Origin: SM23-32 sp964434535
GTDB lineage: Bacteria; Planctomycetota; Brocadiia; SM23-32
Assembly (NCBI GenBank): GCA_964434535.1
Contig: CAYSWA010000001.1
Location: 150,553-214,552 of the forward strand
Direction: 5' to 3'
Length of the DNA stretch: 64,000 nt
The notes below the pieces were generated by a model, which was given only the letters and a program-made list of their open reading frames with translations, ran no database searches and was not told the origin of the DNA. A program made the translations under genes and the position numbers. Shown here piece after piece: positions 7,441 through 15,232 of the stretch (positions are counted from its first letter, which is position 1; every line of letters begins with the position of its first letter).

Positions 7441-8432
7441 GGCCCTTTACCCGGCAGGGGGAAGGCGGGAAGCTGCTCAAGCAGGCGCATGAACTGCTCG
7501 CGGGGCATCCACTCGATCCGCCCGTCGCCCCTCAGCACCATGGCGCCCTCCCCGCCGTGCTGGTCCGGCCCCAGGTCGCAGGCCAGCACGTCGGGCTGGC
7601 TCGTCAGCGGCGTTGTGGGCGCGAAGTAGGCGTAGCGGCGCGGCTCGACGCCGTGGAGCCGGCAGCCGGGGCAGAAGAGCTGCTCGGGGACCAGCCGGCC
7701 CTCCAGGACCAGCTCGGCCAGGTCGGCCGGGTAAGCGCCGTCATGCTCGGCGCGGTGCGCCTCGACGGCCGAAGCGATCGCCTTCAGCCGCCCCTGGCAC
7801 GCGTCGCGCGCTTGCTCGGCGCGCAGGTCGCGCAGTTGGGGGACGGCTGCCGAGAACCACAGGTTCAGCGCGCCGCCCACCACGCCGAGCGCCAGCCCTG
7901 CGGCCACCATGGCGAGGCCGACCCGCTCCACGCCGCGGCGCATCTCCCGCAGCGCCAGCGCGGCCAGGATCCCCGCGCAGAAGCCGAAGCCCCAGTGCAG
8001 GTAGGCCAGCAGCCCGAAGACCACGCAGGCGGCGGCCAGGGGGTGGCGCACCGACGGCAGGTCCGAACCTCGGCGGGCCGCCTCGTCGATCGCGGCAAAC
8101 CGATCGGCCGCCGGGTCGCGCACGCGCAGCAGCAGGCGGGCGGGCCCCAGGTCTACCACGTCTCCGTCGGCCAACCGCCGCTCGCCGGCCAGCTCCCCGT
8201 TGACCAGGATGCCGTTGCGCGAGCCCAGGTCCTTGACGTGGCAGCACTCGCCGTCGGGGTAGATGTAGCAGTGGCGGCGCGATATCTCGGGGCTGGTGAA
8301 GATCAGGTCGCACTCCGGCGAGCGGCCGATCAGCAGGCCGTCCGGCCCGACCGGGAAGCGGCGGGACGACAGTTCGCCGCCGGCGACCTCGACGTGGAAG
8401 GCGGCTCCGTTTGCCGGGGCGGGCTGGGCCAT
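7437..8432 (-). CDS. FHA domain protein with transmembrane hairpin and pseudopilin-like C-terminal domain
   Basis: A 331-residue protein. Residues 13-103 form an FHA phosphothreonine-binding domain (LIGRSPECDLIF, ISRRHCYIY, LGSRNGILVNG). Two hydrophobic segments follow (about 128-150 and 168-190). The C-terminal third resembles the soluble part of the H-X9-DG pseudopilins of planctomycete-like bacteria: CQGRLKAIASAVEAHR, then a DGAYPADLAELV segment, a CPGC pair and a final HGGEGAMVLRGDGRIEWM. It has no N-terminal pilin helix of its own. Coupled by a 4-nt overlap to the following histidine kinase, so a shared signalling role is likely. The domain combination is inferred from motifs only. Confidence 0.85.
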   Translation of the reverse strand: MAQPAPANGAAFHVEVAGGELSSRRFPVGPDGLLIGRSPECDLIFTSPEISRRHCYIYPDGECCHVKDLGSRNGILVNGELAGERRLADGDVVDLGPARLLLRVRDPAADRFAAIDEAARRGSDLPSVRHPLAAACVVFGLLAYLHWGFGFCAGILAALALREMRRGVERVGLAMVAAGLALGVVGGALNLWFSAAVPQLRDLRAEQARDACQGRLKAIASAVEAHRAEHDGAYPADLAELVLEGRLVPEQLFCPGCRLHGVEPRRYAYFAPTTPLTSQPDVLACDLGPDQHGGEGAMVLRGDGRIEWMPREQFMRLLEQLPAFPLPGKGP

Positions 8433-8503
8433 GCGGACAGTCGTAACCTCGCTGGCGGGAAGCCCCTGCGGGCCATGGGGCGCAGAGCGGGACCGTCTCT
8501 GCG

Positions 8504-8532
8504 AATCTACACCATGCCCGCCGGCGATGCAA
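8504..8532 (-). promoter_or_regulatory. Predicted promoter of the FHA-histidine kinase operon
   Basis: Minus-strand TTGCAT (8532-8527), 17-nt spacer, TAGATT (8509-8504), in the gap between sufS and the FHA gene. It gives a leader of about 65 nt and separates this pair from the sufS operon. Confidence 0.5.
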
Positions 8533-8549
8533 GCGGTGGGCCGCGCCGC

Positions 8550-9749
8550 TCAGGCGAAGAAGCGGGCCAGCGCCCGGAGGGACTCGCCGATGTAGGCGAC
8601 CTCCTCGGCCGTGTTGTAGAGCCCGAGCGATACGCGTGTCAGGCTCGTCTCGCCGAAGTGGCGCACCAGCGGCTCGGCGCAGTGCACGCCGGAGCGGACC
8701 ATCACGCCGTAGCGGTTGCACAGCAGCGCCGCCACGTCGTCGGCCGAGAGGCTGGCGAGGGCGAAGGAGGCGACGGGCACCCGCTCGCCGGCGCCGTCGC
8801 GCGGGTAGGCGCGGATGCCCTCCACTGTGCGCACCTGCTGCGCCAGGGCGTCGGCCAGCGCCCGGCCGTGCTCACGGACCTGGTCCATTCCGAGCCCGCG
8901 CAGGAAACGCGCCGCCGCGCCCATGCCGATCGCCCCCTCGATGTTCGGCGTGCCGGCCTCGAAGCGATGCGGCAGGGCCTCCAGCTCGAAGTCCTGATGC
9001 GTGACCCGCGCCACCATGCCTCCGCCGTAGAGCAGCGGCGCCGCCCGCTCCAGGTGCTCGCTGCGCGCGTAGAGGACGCCGATGCCGCTCGGGCCGAGCA
9101 TCTTGTGGCCCGAGACGGCCAGGAAGTCGCATCCGAGCTCCCGCACGTCGATCGGCATGTGCGCCACCGACTGCGCGGCGTCCACCAGCGTCAGGATACC
9201 CCGCGCGCGGGCCTCTCCTATCACCTCCTCGACGGGCGTGATGAGGCCGGTCACGTTCGAGACGTGGCCGAGCGCGATCAGCCTGGTGCGCGGCGTGATG
9301 CGCTCCAGCACGGCTTCGGCCGTGACCCGGCCCTGCTCGTCGGGCTCGACCAGCCGCACCTTCGCCCGCACGAACCAGGGCAGAAAGTTGGAGTGGTGTT
9401 CGGTCAGCGAGCAGACGACCTCGTCCTCCTCGCGCAGGTCGAGCAGGCCGGCCGCCAGGTTGATCCCCTCGGTGGCGTTGCGCACGAAGACGAGCTCGTC
9501 GGGCTCGGCGCCGATCAGATCGGCGATGCTGCGGCGCGCCTCCTCGTAGAGGGCGTCGGCCTCCTGCGCGAGCACGTTGACGCCGCGGTGCACGTTGGCG
9601 CAGACGTCGGTGTAGTAGTACTCGACCGCCTTGATGACGCTGAACGGCTTCAGGGAGGTGGCGGCGTTGTCGGCGAAGATCACGCGCCGCCCTTCGTAGT
9701 GGCGTTCCAGCGCGGGGAACTGCTCCCGGATTCCTTCCATGTCCAGCAT
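8550..9749 (-). CDS. sufS: Cysteine desulfurase SufS
   Basis: A PLP enzyme that removes sulfur from cysteine as a protein persulfide for Fe-S cluster assembly. The 399-residue length, the group II form of the active-site loop (RSGVHCAEP, catalytic Cys357), the PLP lysine Lys216 (VSGHKMLGPSG), ADNAATSLKP near the N-terminus and FEAGTPNI mark it as SufS. It closes an operon begun by an IscR-like Rrf2 regulator and an adenylate-forming enzyme (20 nt gap). No sufBCD or sufU is in the window, so the scaffold lies elsewhere. Confidence 0.95.
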   Translation of the reverse strand: MLDMEGIREQFPALERHYEGRRVIFADNAATSLKPFSVIKAVEYYYTDVCANVHRGVNVLAQEADALYEEARRSIADLIGAEPDELVFVRNATEGINLAAGLLDLREEDEVVCSLTEHHSNFLPWFVRAKVRLVEPDEQGRVTAEAVLERITPRTRLIALGHVSNVTGLITPVEEVIGEARARGILTLVDAAQSVAHMPIDVRELGCDFLAVSGHKMLGPSGIGVLYARSEHLERAAPLLYGGGMVARVTHQDFELEALPHRFEAGTPNIEGAIGMGAAARFLRGLGMDQVREHGRALADALAQQVRTVEGIRAYPRDGAGERVPVASFALASLSADDVAALLCNRYGVMVRSGVHCAEPLVRHFGETSLTRVSLGLYNTAEEVAYIGESLRALARFFA

Positions 9750-9769
9750 GCCCGGCCCCTCCGGCCCGC

Positions 9770-11170
9770 TCAGAGCGCGGGCGGGCCGACCTGCGAGTAG
9801 ACGAACCTGTACTTCATGGAGCGCTCCGGCGGGATCTCGTCCACGATGCGCCCCTCCAGGCGGCTGCGCTCGCCGAGCATCCGCCGGCAGCGCGCCAGCA
9901 CGCCGTCCACGTCCACCGTCCGGGCGGGATCGTCGGGCAGGAGCCGGACCCCGAAGTCATTGGCACCCCGCTGGACGAGCCGGTAGGCGGCCAGGTTGGC
10001 GGCGCCGCGAAACGCCGCGTCGGCCTGGAGCGGGCTCAGCAGGCCGCCGTCGGCCGTGGCGATCAGGTCGCCGGCGCGCCCGTGCACGGCGGCGAGCGTC
10101 GGGCTGTTGCGCCCGCAGGGGCACGGCCCATGGCCGGGCTCGATCACATCGCCGATCTCGTAGCGGATCAGCGGCATGGCGTAGTTGCCCAGGTCGGTCA
10201 GCACGGCCCGGCCGACCTCGCCCGGCCCGGCCGGCCGCCCGTCGCGCAACGCCTCCACGTAGACGTTCTCGGTCATCACGTGGAGGCGGTGACGTTCGCA
10301 CTCGTTGGCGACGTCCAGCACCTCGCTGCCGCCGTACTGGGTGAAGACCTCGCAGCCGAAGGTCCCGCGCAGGAGCTCGCCCAGGGAGGGGGTGAGCAGC
10401 TCGTAGGTGCTCACGATGTGCCGTGCCTGCGGCGCGGGGCGGCCGCTGCGCCGCAGGTAGCGCGCGAAGGCGCCGAGGTAGACCGGATCGGCGATCAGCA
10501 CGAACGGGGCGAAGCGGTCCATGATCTCCGCCAGCCGCTCCATGTAGCCATGCGGGGCGCTCAGCACGTTGCGCGTCGAGGGCAGCGCGATGATGCCCTC
10601 CAGGTGGCGCAGGGCCGGCACGGCGTAGAGGCGGCTGACCCACAGGTCCTCCGCCTGCCCCTCCGCCAGCCCGCAGGAGGCCGCCGTGCAGTGCGGGGTG
10701 GCGAGCACCAGGATGGGGAGGTTCGTGACGCTGCGCGTGCGCAGGAAGACGGCGTTGAACAGCTCACGCTGGTAGGTGCGGTCGGGGCGCACGAAGTGGA
10801 GGCTCTCGGCGGTGGAGCCGGAGGTCTGGCCCATGCGGCCGGGGTCGAAGCGGCGGTCGGGGTCGAGGATGCGGTCGGGGAAGCTGCGCCGGATCTCGTC
10901 CTTGGTCAGCGGCGGGATGCGGCGCAGGTCCTGCGGCGTGCGCACCTCGTCGGGGCAGAGCCCGGCCGCGCGGAACTTGTCGCGGTAGAGCGGCACCCGC
11001 TCGCCGGCGAAGCGCAGCAGGCGCTGGAGGCGGCGCCACTGGCGGGCCTTCAGGGCCTCCGGGGGGCGGCTGCGCACGCGCCGCTCGTGCGCGCGCCAGT
11101 GCAGGTAGCGCCGGTAGCGGCCGTGCGCCTGCGCGGCGATGCGCGAGACGGCCCCGCTGAGGTAGCCCAT
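9770..11170 (-). CDS. Phenylacetate-CoA ligase / coenzyme F390 synthetase-like adenylate-forming enzyme
   Basis: A 466-residue member of the PaaK/CapK branch of the acyl-adenylate superfamily. The adenylate-binding loop is GQTSGSTAESLHF; other features are LTKDEIRRSFP, FTQYGGSEVLD, and LIRYEIGDVIEPG with a following CPCGRNSP Cys pair as in CapK-like proteins. ATG 11170 is preferred over the in-frame ATG 11197 because it has GGGAG six bases upstream. The gene lies between an IscR-like regulator and sufS with gaps of 61 and 20 nt. The substrate is not predictable; a link to Fe-S or sulfur metabolism is only suggested by position. Confidence 0.8.
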   Translation of the reverse strand: MGYLSGAVSRIAAQAHGRYRRYLHWRAHERRVRSRPPEALKARQWRRLQRLLRFAGERVPLYRDKFRAAGLCPDEVRTPQDLRRIPPLTKDEIRRSFPDRILDPDRRFDPGRMGQTSGSTAESLHFVRPDRTYQRELFNAVFLRTRSVTNLPILVLATPHCTAASCGLAEGQAEDLWVSRLYAVPALRHLEGIIALPSTRNVLSAPHGYMERLAEIMDRFAPFVLIADPVYLGAFARYLRRSGRPAPQARHIVSTYELLTPSLGELLRGTFGCEVFTQYGGSEVLDVANECERHRLHVMTENVYVEALRDGRPAGPGEVGRAVLTDLGNYAMPLIRYEIGDVIEPGHGPCPCGRNSPTLAAVHGRAGDLIATADGGLLSPLQADAAFRGAANLAAYRLVQRGANDFGVRLLPDDPARTVDVDGVLARCRRMLGERSRLEGRIVDEIPPERSMKYRFVYSQVGPPAL

Positions 11171-11231
11171 CGGTTGCTCCCGCTTCTGTGGCGCCATGCC
11201 CCCGCGCGGCGCCGGCGAGCGTGTGTCCGGC

Positions 11232-11666
11232 TCAGAGCTGCGGCGAGGCGCCCTCCATGGCCCTCACCTTCCGGGCCAGCTCCTCCACCGTCGTGGCCTC
11301 CAGGACCGTTCGCACGGCCTCGCTGACCTCGGTCCAGACCTCCTGCGTCGGGCACGAGTCGTGCATCGGGCAGGAGCCGGCCTCCTCCACGCACGGCGCC
11401 GGCGCCAGCGGTCCCTCCAGGGCCGCGTAGACGTCGGCCAGCGTGATCCGGCCGGCCGGGCGGGCCAGCACGTAGCCGCCGTCCCGGCCGCGTTCGGCGC
11501 GGACCAGGCCCGCCGCCTTGAGCGTGGCCATGATCTGCTCCAGGTACTTGGGCGAGAGCCGCTGCCTGGCGGCGAGCGTGCCGACCGGCACGGCGTCGTC
11601 GCCGGCTGCGGCGGCCAGTTCGGCCAGCGCGCGGGCGCCGTAGCGCGTCCTGGTGGAGAGCCTCAC
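11232..11666 (-). CDS. Rrf2 family regulator, IscR-like
   Basis: A 144-residue winged-helix regulator. The N-terminal helix-turn-helix (RLSTRTRYGARAL to the PKYLEQIMATLKAAGLV recognition segment and the GRDGGYVLARP wing) is typical Rrf2. Cys92, Cys99 and Cys105 match the three-cysteine cluster ligands of E. coli IscR (92, 98, 104), so a [2Fe-2S] sensor is likely. It is first in the operon with a PaaK-like gene and sufS, fitting feedback control of Fe-S assembly. A palindrome overlapping its own -10 box is a plausible operator. Confidence 0.9.
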   Translation of the reverse strand: MRLSTRTRYGARALAELAAAAGDDAVPVGTLAARQRLSPKYLEQIMATLKAAGLVRAERGRDGGYVLARPAGRITLADVYAALEGPLAPAPCVEEAGSCPMHDSCPTQEVWTEVSEAVRTVLEATTVEELARKVRAMEGASPQL

Positions 11667-11679
11667 AGCATGATCCCCC

Positions 11680-11703
11680 TATTCCCACGAACAAGGTAGG
11701 ATA
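11680..11703. promoter_or_regulatory. Candidate operator of the IscR-like regulator
   Basis: Imperfect palindrome TATTCCCAC - 7 nt - GTAGGATA just upstream of the regulator start, overlapping the predicted -10 hexamer. This is the usual place for Rrf2 autoregulation. It is not an exact match to either E. coli IscR site type, so the call rests on symmetry and position. Confidence 0.4.
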
Positions 11704-11729
11704 TTACCATGAAGCGCGTGGCCGCGCAA
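11701..11729 (-). promoter_or_regulatory. Predicted promoter of the Rrf2-PaaK-like-sufS operon
   Basis: Minus-strand TTGCGC (11729-11724), 17-nt spacer, TAATAT (11706-11701). The start point would fall about 10 nt downstream of the -10 box, inside the candidate operator. Confidence 0.5.
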
Positions 11730-11783
11730 GGCCTTCTTCGGGCCGGGAAGGGAAGAGCGGGTGAGGCACCGCAGCGGCGGGGC

Positions 11784-11859
11784 TGGTGGGTGGGGCCGGA
11801 ATCGAACCGGCGACACCGTGATTTTCAGTCACGTGCTCTACCGCCTGAGCTACCCACCC
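11784..11859 (-). tRNA. tRNA-Phe (GAA), CCA encoded
   Basis: A complete 76-nt cloverleaf on the minus strand. The acceptor stem is GGGTGGG/CCCACCC, the D arm GCTC...GAGC, the anticodon stem CGTGA/TCACG with loop CTGAAAA (anticodon GAA), and the T arm GCCGG-TTCGATT-CCGGC. Discriminator A is followed by an encoded CCA at 11786-11784. Confidence 0.97.
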
Positions 11860-11874
11860 ATCGGCGCACTGATG

Positions 11875-11903
11875 ATTCTACGCCGGGGGGGCCGGGGTGT
11901 CAA
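11875..11903 (-). promoter_or_regulatory. Predicted promoter of tRNA-Phe
   Basis: Minus-strand TTGACA (11903-11898), 17-nt spacer, TAGAAT (11880-11875), ending 16 nt before the tRNA 5' end. Confidence 0.6.
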
Positions 11904-11919
11904 GCCGGCGAAGGCCCGC

Positions 11920-12028
11920 ACCACGGAGAACGGCGCCGGCGATGATGGGATGACGGCGCGGCCTCGATCTCGGCCGTTAGCATCTGCGTTTATCCGCGTT
12001 CATCTGCGGTTTCATGCCGTTCGCCGTG
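11920..12028. repeat. Dispersed repeat, copy overlapping the 3' end of alaS
   Basis: Begins with the module ACCACGGAGAACGGC (11920-11934) and ends with a 48-nt block (11981-12028) that is identical at 42 of 48 positions to 14895-14942. The middle also follows the 14.8-14.9 kb spacer (GCCGGCG, ATGACGGC, TCTCGG in the same order). The alaS stop codon and last codons lie inside it. Confidence 0.7.
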
Positions 12029-14665
12029 GCTGCGGAGCAGTTCGCGGACGCGCTCGAACGCCTCGTCCAGGCGGCCCGGATCGGATCCGCCGGCCTGGGC
12101 CAGGTCGTCGCGCCCGCCGCCGCCGCCGCCGAGGATCGCCGCCGCCTCCTGCGCGAGCTCGCGGGCGCTCAGGCCGGCCTCCACGAGGCCCTCGGAGACG
12201 CCGACCACCAGCGGCACCTTGCCCTCGTCCGGGGCCGCCAGCACGCAGACGAGCCGCTCGTTGCCCTTGCGCAGCACGTCGGCGGCGCTGCGCAGCTCGG
12301 CGGGCCCGCCGTCGATGCGGGCGGCCACGAGGCGCAGCTCGCCGATCTCCTCCGCCCGGTCCATCAGGCTGCCGGAGGCCATGCGGCGGGCGGCGCGCTG
12401 CTTCTCCTGGGAGAGCTGCTTGTGGAGGGAGCGTATCTCGTCCTGGAGCTCCTCGGCGCGCTGGAGCAGGTTGTCCTCCTGCGTGCCCAGCGTCTCGCAG
12501 AGGCGGCCGATCTGTTCCTCGCGGCGGCGCAGCAGCTCCAGCGCCCCCAGGCCCGTGACGGCCTCTATGCGGCGAACGCCGCCGGCGACGCTGCTCTCGC
12601 GGGTGATGCGGACGCAGCCGATCTGGCCGGTGCGCTCGCAGTGGGTGCCGCCGCAGAGCTCGCGGCTGTAGTCGCCCGCGCTGACGACGCGCACCACGTC
12701 GCGGTAGTTCTCGCCGAACAGGGCCATGGCGCCTGCCTCGCGCGCCTCGCTCAGGCTCATGCGGGTGGCCACGACGGGTTCGTCCTCCAGCACCTTGCGG
12801 TTGACCATCTCCTCGATGCGGCGCAGGCTCTGCTGGCCGAGCTCGGTGGGGTTGGAGAAGTCGAACCGGAGCCGCTCGGCGCAGACGTGGGAGCCGGCCT
12901 GGGTGGCGTGCTCGCCGAGCACCTGGCGCAGGGCGTAGTGCAGCAGGTGCGTGGCGGTGTGGTTGCGGGCGGTGGCCATGCGCACGTCCTTGTCGACGCG
13001 GCAGAGGATGCGGTCGCCGACCTTGATCTCGCCGCGTTCGACGCGCCCGACGTGGAGGGAGAAGCCCTTCTCCCGCCGCACCCCTTCGAAGGCGAAGCTC
13101 AGCTCCCCGTCCTCGGGGGCGACGATCCGACCCACGTCGCCGACCTGGCCGCCGGCCTCGCCGTAGGCGGGGGTGCGGTCGAGCACGACGGCCGCCTCCT
13201 CGCCTTCCTGGGCCGCCTCGACCAGCTCGTCGTCGCGGATGATGCCTATCACCTTGGCCATGCTCTCCAGGGTGTGGTAGCCGGTGAACTCGGTCGGCTC
13301 GTGCCGCTCCTGGAGGCGGGCGAGGGGGCCGCTGGCGAAGACGGCCTCGTCGAACCCGGCGCCGTGGCGCGATAGCTGCTGGTGGGCCTCCATCTCGCGC
13401 AGGAAGCCCTGCATGTCGACGCCCATCGCTTCCTCGGCGAGGATCGACTCGGTCATCTCGACCGGGAAGCCGTAGGTCTGGTAGAGGTCGAAGACCTCCT
13501 TGCCCCGCAGCACGGTGGCGCGCTGGCGCTTGAGGTTCGCGATCTGCTGGGCCAGCACGGCCGAGCCGCGCTGGACGGTCTGCTGGAAGGCGCGCTCCTC
13601 CTCGGCGATGACGGTCTGGACGTGCGCGCGGCTCTCGGCCAGCTCGGGGTAGGGGTCGCTGTATGCCTCGATCACGGGGTCGATCAGGCGGGTCATGAAC
13701 GGGCCGTCGACGCCGAGCTGGTGGGCGTCGCGCACGGCGCGGCGCAGCAGGCGGCGCACCACGTAGCCGCGCTCCTCGTTGCTGGGGATGACGCCGTCGG
13801 CGATGCAGAAGACCACGGCGCGCGCGTGGTCGGCGATGCGACGCATCTGGCGCCGGGCGGGGGAGGCGTCATCGGGGCTGCGGCCGCAGAGCCGGGCGAT
13901 CTGCGCCATGACCGGGGCGAAGACGTCGATGTCGAAGTTGGTCTCGGCGCCCTGGATCAGGCGGGCCATGCGCTCCAGGCCCATGCCGGTGTCGATGTTC
14001 TGCATCGGCAGGGGGGCGAGGGTGCCGTCCTCCTGGCGGTCGTACTGTTGGAAGACCAGGTTGTAGAGCTCGTCGTAGCGTCCGCACTCGCAGGAGGGGT
14101 CGCAGGTCGGCTTTCCGCAGCCCCCGCCGTAGTCATAGAAGATCTCGCTGCACGGTCCGCAGGGGCCGTTGGGGCCCTGGGTGCGGGCGTTGGGCGGCCA
14201 GAAGTTCTCGCCTTCGCCGAAGCGGAAGATCCGCTCCTCGGGCAGGCCGACCACTTCGCTCCAGACCTGCTCGGCCTCCGCGTCGTCCTCGTAGATGCTG
14301 ACGGCCATGCGCTCGGCGGGGAGGGCCATCTCCTCGCGCATGAACTGCCAGGCCCACTGGATGGCCTCGCGCTTGAAGTAGTCGCCGAAGGAGAAGTTGC
14401 CGAGCATCTCGAAGAAGGTGTGGTGCGAGGGGGTCTTGCCCACCTTCTCGATGTCGCCCGTGCGCAGGCACTTCTGGCAGGTGGCGGCGCGCCGCAGCGA
14501 GCGGTCGCCCCGCCCGTAGAACTGGTCCTTGAACTGGTTCATCCCCGCCCCGGTGAAAAGCAGAGACGAGTCGCCGGTCGGCACGAGCGAGTCGGGGGGC
14601 AGCACGCGGTGGTCGCGCGCGCGGAAGAACTCCAGGAAACGGCTGCGAATCTCGTCGGTCTTCAT
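11990..14665 (-). CDS. alaS: Alanyl-tRNA synthetase
   Basis: An 891-residue class II synthetase. In order: the aminoacylation core from MKTDEIRSRFLEFF with GAGMNQFKDQF and the CQKCLRTGDIEKVG motif, the tRNA-recognition domain, the editing domain with the HTATH zinc motif (NHTATHLLHYAL) and CGGTHCERTG, and the C-Ala region ending near the glycine run preceding RDDLAQAGG. ATG 14665 starts at the family's conserved first residues; an upstream in-frame GTG adds nothing conserved. The last dozen residues (GERHETADERG) are encoded by a dispersed repeat and are not part of the normal family end. A TTGACG-17-TAAGCT promoter lies upstream. Confidence 0.96.
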   Translation of the reverse strand: MKTDEIRSRFLEFFRARDHRVLPPDSLVPTGDSSLLFTGAGMNQFKDQFYGRGDRSLRRAATCQKCLRTGDIEKVGKTPSHHTFFEMLGNFSFGDYFKREAIQWAWQFMREEMALPAERMAVSIYEDDAEAEQVWSEVVGLPEERIFRFGEGENFWPPNARTQGPNGPCGPCSEIFYDYGGGCGKPTCDPSCECGRYDELYNLVFQQYDRQEDGTLAPLPMQNIDTGMGLERMARLIQGAETNFDIDVFAPVMAQIARLCGRSPDDASPARRQMRRIADHARAVVFCIADGVIPSNEERGYVVRRLLRRAVRDAHQLGVDGPFMTRLIDPVIEAYSDPYPELAESRAHVQTVIAEEERAFQQTVQRGSAVLAQQIANLKRQRATVLRGKEVFDLYQTYGFPVEMTESILAEEAMGVDMQGFLREMEAHQQLSRHGAGFDEAVFASGPLARLQERHEPTEFTGYHTLESMAKVIGIIRDDELVEAAQEGEEAAVVLDRTPAYGEAGGQVGDVGRIVAPEDGELSFAFEGVRREKGFSLHVGRVERGEIKVGDRILCRVDKDVRMATARNHTATHLLHYALRQVLGEHATQAGSHVCAERLRFDFSNPTELGQQSLRRIEEMVNRKVLEDEPVVATRMSLSEAREAGAMALFGENYRDVVRVVSAGDYSRELCGGTHCERTGQIGCVRITRESSVAGGVRRIEAVTGLGALELLRRREEQIGRLCETLGTQEDNLLQRAEELQDEIRSLHKQLSQEKQRAARRMASGSLMDRAEEIGELRLVAARIDGGPAELRSAADVLRKGNERLVCVLAAPDEGKVPLVVGVSEGLVEAGLSARELAQEAAAILGGGGGGRDDLAQAGGSDPGRLDEAFERVRELLRSHGERHETADERG

Positions 14666-14709
14666 GGCGCCGGGGCTTCGCTTCTGGGTGGGCCGCACGG
14701 GGCCTGCTA

Positions 14710-14738
14710 AGCTTAGCAGTTGGCCCCAGAATCGTCAA
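14710..14738 (-). promoter_or_regulatory. Predicted promoter of alaS
   Basis: Minus-strand TTGACG (14738-14733), 17-nt spacer, TAAGCT (14715-14710), about 45 nt before the alaS start. Confidence 0.5.
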
Positions 14739-14764
14739 GCAGCGGCAGGCGGACGGCACGGCTT

Positions 14765-14990
14765 ACCACGGAGACACGGAGAACGGCAACGCAACGATAG
14801 CGGCATTTCACCATGAAGATCACGAAGAGGCACGAAGGACGCCGGCGGCAACGGTGGCATGACGGCTCGTTCTCGTTCTCGGGCGTTGCCGTGCCATCTG
14901 CGTTCATCCGCGTGTATCTGGGCTTTCATGCCGTTCGTCGTGTCGTAGTGGTCAGTGCCGCCGTTCTCCGTGCCTCAGTGTCTCCGTGGT
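14765..14990. repeat. Intergenic inverted-repeat element
   Basis: The 23-nt left arm (14765-14787, from ACCACGGAGACAC to GGAGAACGGC) is the reverse complement of the 31-nt right arm (14960-14990) except for an 8-nt insertion in the right arm. The roughly 170 nt between hold low-complexity modules such as CGTTCTCGTTCTCGGGCG. Transcribed, it could fold into a long hairpin. The arms share the GGAGAACGGC core with elements at 11.9 and 51.5 kb. Confidence 0.75.
14895..14942. repeat. 48-nt repeat block, second copy at 11981-12028
   Basis: Starts CATCTGCGTTCATCCGCG and ends TTTCATGCCGTTCGTCGTG; 42 of 48 bases match the copy at the alaS 3' end, same orientation. Confidence 0.75.
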
Positions 14991-15046
14991 GAGTCGCAGC
15001 CGTTCGTCGTGCTCGTGGTCTCGTCGTGGTTCCGCGTGCCTTTCGC

Positions 15047-15075
15047 TTGATTTGTGAACCGTGGTTCGGTACTTC
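15047..15075 (+). promoter_or_regulatory. Possible promoter of the efflux operon
   Basis: TTGATT, 17-nt spacer, TACTTC. The spacing is ideal but the -10 box is weak. It would give a leader of about 150 nt before the outer-membrane gene. Confidence 0.3.
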
Positions 15076-15232
15076 TTCGCGCGACACGGGCGGTTCTTTC
15101 TGGTATTCTGCTCGACCGGCGCCGAGGGGCGGGCCTCGGGATCCACGACGGCGGGCGCGAGCGGGCCCGGATCGACCCCGCCCCGATACTCGACATCCTG
15201 CTGCACGGCATTCTGGCCGGAGGGGAGCGGGC

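Larger units (their letters stand above)
14666..15232. other. Long intergenic region between alaS and the efflux operon
   Basis: 567 bases without a credible gene. It holds the divergent alaS promoter, a large inverted-repeat element (14765-14990), a copy of a block found at the alaS 3' end (14895-14942), and a weak promoter for the tolC-type gene. Open frames here are short, lack ribosome sites and show no recognisable protein. Confidence 0.7.
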
